Assembly: GCA_016208315.1 (NCBI GenBank)
Contig: JACQYF010000012.1
Location: forward strand, 1 to 32,529
Length of the DNA: 32,529 nt
Reading direction: 5' to 3'
Origin: Chloroflexota bacterium
GTDB taxonomy: Bacteria; Chloroflexota; Anaerolineae; UBA4142
The first letter of the stretch is position 1. The number at the start of each line of letters is the position of its first letter. Below the pieces are notes generated by a model. The model ran no database searches and was not told where the DNA came from. It worked only from the letters and a program-made list of their open reading frames with translations. This document shows, piece by piece, positions 17,829 through 25,573 of the stretch. The translations under genes and the position numbers were made by a program.

Positions 17829-19825
17829 TGAAAAAAAACGGCAATGGCAAAAGCGCGCCCGGGTTTAGTTTTTCGGACCGGAGCGGCTGGCGCCTGCCGA
17901 TTGCGACGAAACTGATCCTGAGTTTTCTGCTGGTGATCGTCAACATCAGCGTGATCTTTAGCGTCGTCGGAGTCCAGATCATCGGCAATCTCATCGTGAC
18001 CGAAGCGCAGGATCGAGTGCGCTACGATCTGAACGCCGCACGCGAAATCTATTTCAACAAGCTGAGCCGCATCAACGACATCGTCCGCTTTTCCGCCGAT
18101 CGCGTCCTGCTGATGAGTCCGCTGCTCAGCGGCGACGTTTCGCTGGCGACCGAAGAACTCGTGAAAATCAGGGAACGCGAGCACCTGGACGTGCTGACGG
18201 TCACGGACCACACCGGCAAGGTCCTCTTGCGAACCGGCAACCTCGGCGTGTCCGGCGATCAAAGTGAGGATGAGCTGGCGAGAGCGGTCCTCAGGCGCAA
18301 AGAGCCGCTTGGCTCGACGATGATCGTATCGGCCGGCGAACTCGTCAAAGAATCTCCGGCGCTCGCCGAAAAGGCGTACTTTCGATTTGCGGACACGCCC
18401 AAGGCGCGCGCCAGAACCGCGACGCAGGAAACGTCGGGCATGATGCTGATGGCAGCAGCGCCCATCTTCGACTTTCGCGAGAACTTGATCGGCGCGGTGT
18501 ATGGCGGCGTCCTGCTCAATCGCAATTACGAGCTGGTGGACAAGGTCAAGCAAACGGTCTTTCAGGATTTGTTCTACACCGGCAAGGATTTTGGGACCGC
18601 CACGATTTTCCAGGACGACGTGCGGATTTCGACCAACGTCAAGAACGAAGATGGCACTCGGGCCATTGGAACGCGGATCGCGGAAGACGTTTACGAGCAG
18701 GTCATTGTAAGGGGCGAGCCGTGGCTGGGGCGCGCGTACGTCGTCAACACCTGGCGCATCACGGCTTACGAACCGATCACCGACATTAACAATCAAAGAA
18801 TCGGAATTCTGTACGTCGGCATCTTGGAGCAAAAGTATCTCGACATTCAACGCGATACGATTTTTGCCTTTTTCGCTATCACGTTGGTGGGCGTGCTGGC
18901 TTCGATGGGGCTGGCCTATCTCATTTCGCGCACCATTTCCGAATCGGTGAGCAAACTGGCCTTTGCCTCGCGGCAGATCGCGCGCGGCAATCTGAGCGCC
19001 AGCGTCGAGATTGCGTCCAACGACGAATTGCAGGAATTGGCCGAGACCTTTAACTTTATGACGGCGGCGCTGAAAGAACGAGATCGCAAGCTGAAAGAGT
19101 TCGCCACGCAAAAGATCATGGAATCCGAACGCTTGGCGCTCGTGGGGCAGCTCGCCGCCAACGTCGCGCACGAACTGAACAACCCGCTGCAAGGCATCGT
19201 CGCCTATTCGCACCTGCTCTTGGAAAAGATGCCCGCGGGCGATGCGACGACCAGTTTCGTGGGCAAGATCGTGACGCAGGCGAATCGCTGCACGCAGATC
19301 ATTCGCGGCTTGCTGGACTTTTCCCGGCAGCGCAAGCCGCAAAAGCAGCCGTCGAATATCAACGTGATCCTGCAAGAGTGCGTGTCTCTAGTCGAGAATC
19401 AGGTTTTGTTCCACAATATCCAGACGACCAAGGAATTGTGCCCGGACCTGCCACTCGTCACGATTGATCCGTCGCAGATCCAGCAAGTCTTTATGAACAT
19501 GCTGATCAATGCCGCCGAAGCGATGGACGGCAGCGGGCATCTCACTCTCGCGACGCAGCGGGACCCATCGGCGAAATACGTCGAAGTGCAATTCTCCGAT
19601 TCGGGTCATGGGATCAGTGAAAGCGATATGGCCAAGATCTTTGATCCGTTTTTTGCGACCAAAGACGTCGGGCACGGCACCGGCTTGGGGTTGGCGATCA
19701 GTTACGGCATCGTCAAAGAGCACAAGGGCGTCATCGCGGTCGAAAGCCAGGTGGGGCAGGGGACAACTTTCGTGGTGCGCTTGCCGGTCAATGGCAAGGG
19801 AGAGAGCAGAGATGGTGGAACGTAA
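17828..19825 (+). CDS. Cache-domain sensor histidine kinase
   Basis: This 665-residue membrane kinase has a first membrane helix at about 27-52. A large extracytoplasmic double-Cache sensor (about 55-335) includes AAPIFDFRENLIGAVYGGVLLNR, IFQDDVRISTNV, GTRAIGTRI and ITAYEPITDINNQRIGILYVGIL, typical of Cache_3-Cache_2 domains that bind small carboxylates or amino acids. A second helix (about 338-360), HAMP, HisKA with His448 in NVAHELNNPLQGI, and HATPase with DSGHGISESD and GHGTGLGLAISYG follow. The start is ATG 17828, which overlaps the EMO stop by one base. It overlaps the next kinase gene by 14 nt. Translational overlap ties it to the redox operon. The ligand is unknown. Confidence 0.93.
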   Translation: MKKNGNGKSAPGFSFSDRSGWRLPIATKLILSFLLVIVNISVIFSVVGVQIIGNLIVTEAQDRVRYDLNAAREIYFNKLSRINDIVRFSADRVLLMSPLLSGDVSLATEELVKIREREHLDVLTVTDHTGKVLLRTGNLGVSGDQSEDELARAVLRRKEPLGSTMIVSAGELVKESPALAEKAYFRFADTPKARARTATQETSGMMLMAAAPIFDFRENLIGAVYGGVLLNRNYELVDKVKQTVFQDLFYTGKDFGTATIFQDDVRISTNVKNEDGTRAIGTRIAEDVYEQVIVRGEPWLGRAYVVNTWRITAYEPITDINNQRIGILYVGILEQKYLDIQRDTIFAFFAITLVGVLASMGLAYLISRTISESVSKLAFASRQIARGNLSASVEIASNDELQELAETFNFMTAALKERDRKLKEFATQKIMESERLALVGQLAANVAHELNNPLQGIVAYSHLLLEKMPAGDATTSFVGKIVTQANRCTQIIRGLLDFSRQRKPQKQPSNINVILQECVSLVENQVLFHNIQTTKELCPDLPLVTIDPSQIQQVFMNMLINAAEAMDGSGHLTLATQRDPSAKYVEVQFSDSGHGISESDMAKIFDPFFATKDVGHGTGLGLAISYGIVKEHKGVIAVESQVGQGTTFVVRLPVNGKGESRDGGT

Positions 19826-20906
19826 ACCCACGGTGCTGATCATTGACGACGAAGAGGTCGTTCTCGATTCGTGCACGCAGATCTTGGCGGAGGAGGATTA
19901 CGAGATCGCGACCGCGGATAACGGCGCGCTGGGCTTGAATCTACTCCACGACTTGCAGCCCGATCTGGTGTTCCTCGACTTGAAAATGCCCGGCTTGTCC
20001 GGAATGCAGGTGCTGGAGAAAATCCACGCGGCAGACACGACCATCGTCGCCATCGTCATCACCGGCTACGCCACGATTGATTCGGCCGTGCAGGCGATGA
20101 AGCAAGGCGCATTCGATTTTCTGCCCAAGCCCTTTACGCCCGACGAGTTTCGCCGGATCACCCGGCGCGGGCTGGAAAAGCGCAGACTCGTTCTGGAGAC
20201 GATCGCGCTGCGCCGAGAAAGAGAGATGCTGCGCGAGCAATTCGCCGCCATCGTTTCGCACGAACTGAAATCGCCGCTGAGCGCCGTGCAGCAAAATCTG
20301 TTTGCCCTCGCGGCGGAATTGTCGGGGCAGTTGAGCGACGAACAGAAAAATCGTTTGCAGCGCTGCCAGACCCGCGTGGGTGATCTTTTGAACCTCATCC
20401 AGACTTGGCTGCGCGTGATCTCGACCGATATGTCCAGGATTCAGGAGAATTTCCAGCCGCTCGCCATAACGGACGTGATCGCGCAGGCCGTCGAGAGCGT
20501 CCAATCGCAAGCCGCCCGCAAAGATATTCAGATCCTCACGAGCGGCGCGCCGCCGGCGGCGCAGGTCTGCGGAGATCGCATCACCCTGACCGAGGCGATG
20601 GTCAACCTGATCGGCAACGCGATCAAGTATTCACGGATCGGCGGTCCGGTTCAAATCGAAACACAAGAGACGCCAAGCCATATCGTCGTTTCGGTTCGCG
20701 ATTGCGGCGTCGGCATTGAGAAAGAGGACCTGCCGTTCGTCTTTGAGGATTTCTACGTGGGCAAACGAAGAAGCGAGGACGCGAGTTACGGACTGGGACT
20801 AGCCATCACGCGGCGCATCGTAGAAGCGCATGGCGGAAGCATTGCGGCGCAGAGCATCGCCGGCGAGGGCAGCACGTTTGTGATTCGCTTGCCGATTCTG
20901 AAATGA
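19812..20906 (+). CDS. Response receiver fused to histidine kinase (hybrid)
   Basis: This 364-residue soluble protein has an N-terminal receiver with acidic pocket in LIIDDEEVVLDS, phospho-acceptor Asp56 in LVFLDLKMPG, and KPF switch lysine near 106. A short linker leads to HisKA with His150 in AAIVSHELKSPLSAVQ and an ATPase domain with N-box LIGNAIKYS, VRDCGVGIEKED and SYGLGLAITRRIV. It probably receives phosphate from the upstream Cache kinase and passes it to the lone receiver downstream, forming a relay. ATG 19812 is in the 3' end of the upstream gene (14-nt overlap), with GGGAGAG before it. No output DNA-binding domain is present in any of the three proteins. Confidence 0.92.
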   Translation: MVERKPTVLIIDDEEVVLDSCTQILAEEDYEIATADNGALGLNLLHDLQPDLVFLDLKMPGLSGMQVLEKIHAADTTIVAIVITGYATIDSAVQAMKQGAFDFLPKPFTPDEFRRITRRGLEKRRLVLETIALRREREMLREQFAAIVSHELKSPLSAVQQNLFALAAELSGQLSDEQKNRLQRCQTRVGDLLNLIQTWLRVISTDMSRIQENFQPLAITDVIAQAVESVQSQAARKDIQILTSGAPPAAQVCGDRITLTEAMVNLIGNAIKYSRIGGPVQIETQETPSHIVVSVRDCGVGIEKEDLPFVFEDFYVGKRRSEDASYGLGLAITRRIVEAHGGSIAAQSIAGEGSTFVIRLPILK

Positions 20907-20919
20907 AATTGTCGCCATC

Positions 20920-20958
20920 GTGTCATTGCTTCGGCAAAAAAACGCCTCGCAATGACAC
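20920..20958. repeat. Hairpin repeat between hybrid kinase and lone receiver genes
   Basis: GTGTCATTGC (20920-20929) pairs perfectly with GCAATGACAC (20949-20958). After a small internal loop, GGC (20933-20935) can pair with GCC (20944-20946), leaving an A-rich loop. The gap holds nothing else except the GGAGG of the next gene. The GTCATTGC...GCAATGAC motif resembles dispersed palindromes I recall from other genomes, but that cannot be checked here. Confidence 0.75.
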
Positions 20959-20977
20959 ATGAGAAGTGGAGGCACCG

Positions 20978-21400
20978 ATGAGCACACTCAAAAAACTGTT
21001 GATCATTGACGACGATCCCGATTATGTCGGCGGGATCCAAGCCATTCTGGACAGCGCCGGTTACGACGTGGAAGCGGAATACAATCCCAAGGCGGGCCTG
21101 CAGGCGCTCTTGACGAAACGGTACGATCTGCTCCTGCTCGACATCATGATGGGCCGCGGCGCGGAAGGCATCATGCTCGCGCGCAAAATGCGCAAGGAGC
21201 CGCGGCTGAAGGATATGCCCGTGTTGATCATCACCGGCATTCGCGAGCAGATCGCGTTTCTCTTTCCCGGCGAGCCGATGCGCCCGCACTTTTTCCCGGT
21301 AGACGAGCTCGTCGAGAAACCGGTCGAGCCGCAGGTGCTGCTGGATAAAGTGAGCGCGCTGCTCCAAGCCGCCGAAGCGCGCAAAGTTCGCGCGGCATAA
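20978..21400 (+). CDS. Stand-alone response regulator receiver protein
   Basis: This 140-residue single receiver domain has an acidic pocket in LLIIDDDPDYVGG, phospho-acceptor Asp55 in LLLLDIMMGRG, a Thr in VLIITGI and a switch lysine in LVEKPVEP. There is no output domain. ATG 20978 is chosen because GGAGG (20968-20972) is 5 nt upstream. GTG 20966 would overlap that site. It sits between the hybrid kinase and hdrC and is probably the terminal phospho-acceptor of the Cache-kinase relay or a direct modulator of a neighbouring protein complex. Similar lone receivers near Hdr genes are familiar to me but I cannot name a function. Confidence 0.9.
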   Translation: MSTLKKLLIIDDDPDYVGGIQAILDSAGYDVEAEYNPKAGLQALLTKRYDLLLLDIMMGRGAEGIMLARKMRKEPRLKDMPVLIITGIREQIAFLFPGEPMRPHFFPVDELVEKPVEPQVLLDKVSALLQAAEARKVRAA

Positions 21401-21442
21401 GGGTGATTCATATGCCTGACAGCATACCAGCGGTCGGATCAA

Positions 21443-21522
21443 AATTGGACGCCGATGAACGCGGACGAGCGCGGATTTTTTCCTATTTGTCCGCGTTCAT
21501 CCGCGTTCGTCCGCGTCCAATT
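21443..21522. repeat. Long imperfect hairpin of 10-nt units upstream of hdrC
   Basis: The left arm starts AATTGGACGC (21443-21452) and continues in 10-nt units (GAACGCGGAC, GAGCGCGGAT). The right arm is TCCGCGTTCA/TCCGCGTTCG/TCCGCGTCCA and ends at 21522. Pairing 21443-21476 with 21489-21522 gives about 34 pairs with only two mismatches and three G-T pairs, around a 12-nt loop. It ends just before the hdrC ribosome-binding site AAGGGAG (21525-21531). The rest of the 139-nt gap (21401-21442) shows nothing recognisable. Confidence 0.85.
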
Positions 21523-21539
21523 AGAAGGGAGAATTCGTA

Positions 21540-22103
21540 GTGAGCGATAGACCCTCTTTTCGCGACGAGATCGTCAACCTCTTGCACTCGGCGCACGGCA
21601 ACCCACTCACGCATTGCCTGCAGTGCGGCACGTGCGCGGGGACGTGTCCCGTCGCGCCGTTTATGGATCAAACGCCGCGGCGCATCATCGCGATGATCAA
21701 TCGCGGCCTCAAGGACCAGGTGCTCGCTTGCAACACGTACTGGTACTGCGCGTCGTGTTATCAATGTACCGTTAGATGCCCCAGCGACATTGACATCGCC
21801 CAAGTGATGTATGCGCTCAAGCGTTACTCGCTCTGGAAAGGTCAGCACAAGGAAGGACTGATCGGCCCCGCTTTTGCCGAGACGTTCGTCAAGACGATCC
21901 TGCGGCTGGGGCGTTCCTACGAACCGGTCCTGGCAACCTCGTACCTTTTCAGTTTCGGCATCCAGGCATTTCTGGACGAAGCGCAGACCGCGACCAGTTT
22001 GATGCTCAAGGGCCGCATCCCCGTGCTGCCGCCGCGCATCAAACGACTGGAGAACCTACGCCGGGTCGTGAACCGCATAATCCCGATGGGAGGCGAAACA
22101 TGA
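21540..22103 (+). CDS. hdrC: Heterodisulfide reductase subunit C
   Basis: This 187-residue protein has two [4Fe-4S] motifs, C26-C29-C32-C36 (CLQCGTCAGTCP) and C70-C73-C76-C80 (CASCYQCTVRCP), spaced as in HdrC, and a helical C-terminal tail. It wires HdrA to the HdrB active site. The start is GTG 21540 with AAGGGAG 8 nt upstream. It overlaps hdrB by ATGA (22100-22103), indicating tight coupling. Family length is normal. The preceding long hairpin may influence translation or message stability. Confidence 0.95.
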   Translation: MSDRPSFRDEIVNLLHSAHGNPLTHCLQCGTCAGTCPVAPFMDQTPRRIIAMINRGLKDQVLACNTYWYCASCYQCTVRCPSDIDIAQVMYALKRYSLWKGQHKEGLIGPAFAETFVKTILRLGRSYEPVLATSYLFSFGIQAFLDEAQTATSLMLKGRIPVLPPRIKRLENLRRVVNRIIPMGGET

Positions 22104-22984
22104 ACCAGTACGCCTACTTTCCGGGGTGCTCGCTCGAAAAGATAGGGCTGAGCTATCACATGTCGGCCCTCGAAACCACGCGCCAGCTCGGCATCGAACT
22201 GATCGAACTGGAGGATTGGAATTGCTGCGGCGCGACCGCGTACTTTGCCGTGGACGAATTCCTGGCGTATGCGCTCGGCGCGCGCAATCTGGCGATGGCG
22301 GAGAAGCAAGGGCTGGATTGCGTCGCCCCGTGCAGCGGCTGTTACAAGAATATGTACTTTGCCAACGCCGATCTCAAGCGCGACGCGGATTTGGCGGAAC
22401 ACATCAACTATGCGCTGCAAGCGGATGACCTCAAGTTCTCGGGCCGCATCGCCGTGCGCCATCTGATGGACGTGTTCGTTCACGACGTTGGATTGGACGA
22501 GGTCAAGGCGCGCGTCTCACAGCCGTTGAGCGGGCTGCGCGTGGCGCCGTACTACGGCTGCCAAATCCTGCGGCCGCGCAAAGACCACGAGGATGTGGAA
22601 AACCCGCGCTTTTTCGAAGACCTGCTCTCCGCGGCCGGCGCGACTCCGGTGGATTTCCCGCTGCGGCTGCAATGCTGCGGCGGCGCGCTCATCATCACGA
22701 GCCGGACCGCGGCGTTGAGCATGGTCCGCAATCTGCTGCAAAGCGCGATCCGGAGCGGCGCGTCCGTCATCGCGACGGCCTGCCCGCTGTGCCAGGTCAA
22801 TTTGGAATGCTATCAGAAACAAGTCAATCGCGAGTTCGGCACGGAACTGTCCATCCCGGTCCTTTACTTTACTCAAATCCTCGGCTTGGCGATGGGACTT
22901 GATCCGGGAAAACTAGGTATCGGCAAAGAACTCGTCTTACCAACTCCAGTGCTAAGTTGCATGAGGGCAGGAGGTGCTCAATGA
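22100..22984 (+). CDS. hdrB: Heterodisulfide reductase subunit B
   Basis: This 294-residue catalytic subunit has two complete CCG domains: C10 with C42-C43 and C78/C81, and C154 with C192-C193 and C228/C231. Both match the Cx31-39CCGx35-36CxxC pattern that binds non-cubane [4Fe-4S] clusters in methanogen HdrB. In methanogens the substrate is CoM-S-S-CoB. A bacterium is not expected to have this, so the acceptor here is unknown. ATG 22100 overlaps hdrC and the stop overlaps the hdrA ATG (22981-22984). Both cluster sites are intact, unlike the HdrD-like paralogues at 12836 and 15822. Confidence 0.95.
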   Translation: MNQYAYFPGCSLEKIGLSYHMSALETTRQLGIELIELEDWNCCGATAYFAVDEFLAYALGARNLAMAEKQGLDCVAPCSGCYKNMYFANADLKRDADLAEHINYALQADDLKFSGRIAVRHLMDVFVHDVGLDEVKARVSQPLSGLRVAPYYGCQILRPRKDHEDVENPRFFEDLLSAAGATPVDFPLRLQCCGGALIITSRTAALSMVRNLLQSAIRSGASVIATACPLCQVNLECYQKQVNREFGTELSIPVLYFTQILGLAMGLDPGKLGIGKELVLPTPVLSCMRAGGAQ

Positions 22985-24996
22985 CAGAGAAAATCGGCGT
23001 CTATATTTGTCACTGCGGAAGCAACATCGCCGGCGTAGTGGATGTGGCCGCCGTCGCCAGGTGGGCGCAAACCAATCTGCCCGGCGTCGCCATCGCGCAG
23101 GATTACAAGTTCATGTGCTCCTCGCTCGGTCAAGAAATGATCGAGAAAGACATTCGAGAACTGGGGCTGACGCGCGTCGTGATCGCGGCGTGCTCGCCGC
23201 ACCTGCACGAGGCGACGTTCCGCAACGCGTGCAAACGCGCGGGCTTGAATCCGTATCTCATGGAGATGTGCTCCATCCGCGAGCAGGTCTCGTGGGTCAC
23301 AAAGGACAAAGACGTCGCGACGGAGAAATCCAAGGCGATCATCGCGGGCGCAGTCAAGCGCGTCGCGCAGCACCAGCCGCTCGAGCCGATCTTTGTGGAC
23401 ATCAACCCCAACGTGCTCGTCGTCGGCGGCGGCATTGCGGGCATTCAAGCCGCGCTGGAAATCGCCGATCAAGGGAATCGCGTCTATCTCGTCGAACGCG
23501 AGCCGTCCATCGGCGGGCACATGGCGCAGTTCGACAAGACCTTTCCGACGCTCGATTGCGCGGCGTGCATTCTCACGCCCAAGATGTTCACGACAGGCAA
23601 TCATCCCAACATCACGCTGATGACGTGGAGCCAAGTCGAAAAAGTGGACGGCTTTGTCGGTAATTTCACGGTGCAGATTCGCAAAAAAGCGCGCAAGGTC
23701 AACACCGCGCTGTGTACCGGCTGCGGCATCTGCGAGGAAAAGTGCCCCTGGAAAGTGGTGGACGACAAGTTCGAAGCGGGCATGGGCAAACGCAAAGCCA
23801 TCTACGCGCCGTTCCCGCAAGCCGTGCCTAAATGGCCGGTGATTGACGTCGAGAACTGCGCCTATTTCAAAAAAGGAACGTGCAAAGCGTGCGCCAAATT
23901 CTGTCCGACGAATGCGATTGATTTTGAGCAACAGGACGAACTGGTGTCGCTCAACGTCGGCAGCATCATCCTGGCGACCGGCTACGATCTGTTCGACCCC
24001 AAACGCGTGCCGCAGTACGGCTACGGTCGCCTGGCGAACGTCATCACGAATCTCGAATTCGAGCGCTTATCCAACACGGCCGGCCCGACCGGCGGCAAGA
24101 TCGTTTTGCGCGATGGCGTGACCGCGCCCGAGACCGTCGGCATCGTCCATTGCGTGGGCAGCCGCGACGTCAACTACAACGTGGATTGCTCGGCGATCTG
24201 CTGCATGCAGAGTCTCAAATTCGCCCATCTCGTCAAAGAAAAGACCGGCGCCAAGGTTTACAACTTTTACATTGACATCCGCACTCCAGGCAAAACCTAC
24301 GACGAATTCTATCGCCGCATCATGGACGAAGGCGTGAATCTCATTCGCGGCAAAGTGGCGGACGTGACCAACGCGGCGCGCGTGCCGGCGGAAGAGGGCA
24401 AACTCATCATTCAGGTCGAGGATACGCTGGTTGGCAAGCAGGTGCGGATCCCCGTGGATATGGTCATCCTCTCCGCGGCGATGGAGCCGCGCGCGGATTC
24501 GAAGGAGGTGGCGCAGAGATTCGGCATCTCGTGCAGCGCGAACGGTTGGTTCATCGAACGCCATCCCAAACTCGATCCCGTGGCGACCATGACGGAAGGC
24601 GTGTTCATTGCGGGCGTCTGCCAGGGGCCGAAAGATATTCCCGCATCGGTCGCGCAGGGCGCCGCGGCCGCGGCACGCGTGATGGGCTTGATCGGCCGGC
24701 GGCAAGTGACGCTCGAGCCGGTCCGCGCTAGCGTGAATCAGGATCAATGTTCGGGCTGTCGAGTCTGCAACAACCTGTGTCCATTCAACGCCATCACGTT
24801 CATCGAAGATCGTCAAGTGTCCGAAATCAATCCCGCGCTCTGTCAGGGCTGCGGCACATGCGTCGCCGGATGCCCGGCGGGCGCGATTACCGGCTCGCAT
24901 TTCAACAACGCGCAGATCATGGCGCAGATCGAAGGGCTGCTGCTGAATTTCAACGGGCACGGCGTAGAAAAGGAAACGGAGTTGGTTACTGCGTGA
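22981..24996 (+). CDS. hdrA: Heterodisulfide reductase subunit A (flavin-based bifurcation hub)
   Basis: This 671-residue iron-sulfur flavoprotein has N-terminal CHCGSNI (C10, C12), an FAD dinucleotide fold VVGGGIAGIQAAL (GGGIAG 149-154) and the HdrA signature GGHMAQFDKTFPTLDC. Inserted ferredoxin motifs (C245-C248-C251-C255 and CKACAKFCP) follow, and C-terminal 2x[4Fe-4S] motifs (C590-C593-C596-C600 and C621-C624-C627-C631). HdrA FAD bifurcates electrons between ferredoxin and HdrB in the HdrABC-MvhADG complex. ATG 22981 has a near-perfect AGGAGGTG (22969-22976). An upstream ATG at 22957 would overlap this site. All positions that can be selenocysteine in some archaea are ordinary Cys codons. 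It precedes mvhD across a heptamer hairpin. Confidence 0.96.
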   Translation: MTEKIGVYICHCGSNIAGVVDVAAVARWAQTNLPGVAIAQDYKFMCSSLGQEMIEKDIRELGLTRVVIAACSPHLHEATFRNACKRAGLNPYLMEMCSIREQVSWVTKDKDVATEKSKAIIAGAVKRVAQHQPLEPIFVDINPNVLVVGGGIAGIQAALEIADQGNRVYLVEREPSIGGHMAQFDKTFPTLDCAACILTPKMFTTGNHPNITLMTWSQVEKVDGFVGNFTVQIRKKARKVNTALCTGCGICEEKCPWKVVDDKFEAGMGKRKAIYAPFPQAVPKWPVIDVENCAYFKKGTCKACAKFCPTNAIDFEQQDELVSLNVGSIILATGYDLFDPKRVPQYGYGRLANVITNLEFERLSNTAGPTGGKIVLRDGVTAPETVGIVHCVGSRDVNYNVDCSAICCMQSLKFAHLVKEKTGAKVYNFYIDIRTPGKTYDEFYRRIMDEGVNLIRGKVADVTNAARVPAEEGKLIIQVEDTLVGKQVRIPVDMVILSAAMEPRADSKEVAQRFGISCSANGWFIERHPKLDPVATMTEGVFIAGVCQGPKDIPASVAQGAAAAARVMGLIGRRQVTLEPVRASVNQDQCSGCRVCNNLCPFNAITFIEDRQVSEINPALCQGCGTCVAGCPAGAITGSHFNNAQIMAQIEGLLLNFNGHGVEKETELVTA

Positions 24997-24997
24997 A

Positions 24998-25068
24998 ACG
25001 TAAAACGTAAAACGTAAAACGGTGAGCCAAGTCGAAGGGTTACGTTTTACGTTTTACGCTTTACGTTT
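24998..25068. repeat. AAAACGT heptamer inverted-repeat element between hdrA and mvhD
   Basis: ACG is at 24998, 25005, 25012 and 25019 (left arm) and at 25042, 25049, 25056 and 25063 (right arm), all exact 7-nt steps. The arms are complementary. The centre (25022-25039) is GTGAGCCAAGTCGAAGGG, whose reverse complement begins CCCTTCG like the core at 17357-17378. It begins just after the hdrA stop (24994-24996) and ends shortly before the mvhD GGAGG. Confidence 0.9.
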
Positions 25069-25084
25069 TACTCTCGGAGGAAAT

Positions 25085-25573
25085 ATGGCTGACAATCACT
25101 TTGAACCCACCATCATCGGTTTCACTTGCAATTGGTGCTCGTATCGCGCGGCGGACCTTGCCGGTATGGCGCGGATCAAGTACGCGCCGAACGTGCGCTT
25201 TATCCGCCTGATGTGCTCCGGGCGGCTCGATCCGCAGTTCGTATTCAAAGCGCTTGCCGATGGCGCGGACGGCGTGCTCATCACCGGCTGCCATCCCGGC
25301 GATTGCCACTATGTCGAACAGAATTACAAGACGCTGCGGCGATTCGCTCTGCTGAAAAGAATGCTGGCCGCGATGGGCGTCGAGGATGGGCGGGTGAAGC
25401 TGGTGTGGGCGTCCGCCGCGGAAGGCAACATCCTCGCGGACGAGATCAACCGGATGGTCGAAGAGGTGAGGGCGTTGGGACCGCTGAACTGGAAGAAAAG
25501 TAAACAGTCAACAGTGAACTCGCCATCTTCGATGGCGAGTCAACAGCCGGCGGTCGCGGAGGTGGTAGCATGA
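25085..25573 (+). CDS. mvhD: Methyl-viologen-reducing hydrogenase delta subunit (MvhD)
   Basis: This 162-residue protein has the MvhD pattern: FTCNWCSYRAADLAG (C15, C18), then IRLMCSGRLDP and GVLITGCHPGDCHY, whose cysteines bind a [2Fe-2S] cluster. MvhD links hydrogenase subunit MvhG to HdrA. ATG 25085 has GGAGG 4 nt upstream. The conserved domain ends near residue 135 (ADEINRMVEEVRALGP). The remaining tail (KSKQSTVNSPSSMASQQPAV) is encoded by the repeat at 25503-25546 and is probably not part of the fold. The stop overlaps mvhG by ATGA. Confidence 0.94.
   Translation: MADNHFEPTIIGFTCNWCSYRAADLAGMARIKYAPNVRFIRLMCSGRLDPQFVFKALADGADGVLITGCHPGDCHYVEQNYKTLRRFALLKRMLAAMGVEDGRVKLVWASAAEGNILADEINRMVEEVRALGPLNWKKSKQSTVNSPSSMASQQPAVAEVVA
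25503..25546. repeat. AACAGT heptamers around a perfect hairpin, in the 3' end of mvhD
   Basis: AACAGTC (25503) and AACAGTG (25510) are followed by ACTCGCCATC (25518-25527), loop TTC and GATGGCGAGT (25531-25540), a perfect 10-bp stem. CAACAG (25541-25546) then repeats the arm in direct orientation. The layout (direct heptamers flanking a core) matches 17336-17390 and 29044-29085. It is translated as the mvhD tail. Confidence 0.85.

Noticed and set aside
17507..19375. Very long open frame on the minus strand opposite the EMO and Cache-kinase genes
   Set aside because: It lies wholly antisense to two well-supported genes. Its translation is rich in Arg/His/Asp with no recognisable motif, and it has no ribosome-binding site. 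It is a shadow caused by codon bias in GC-rich DNA.
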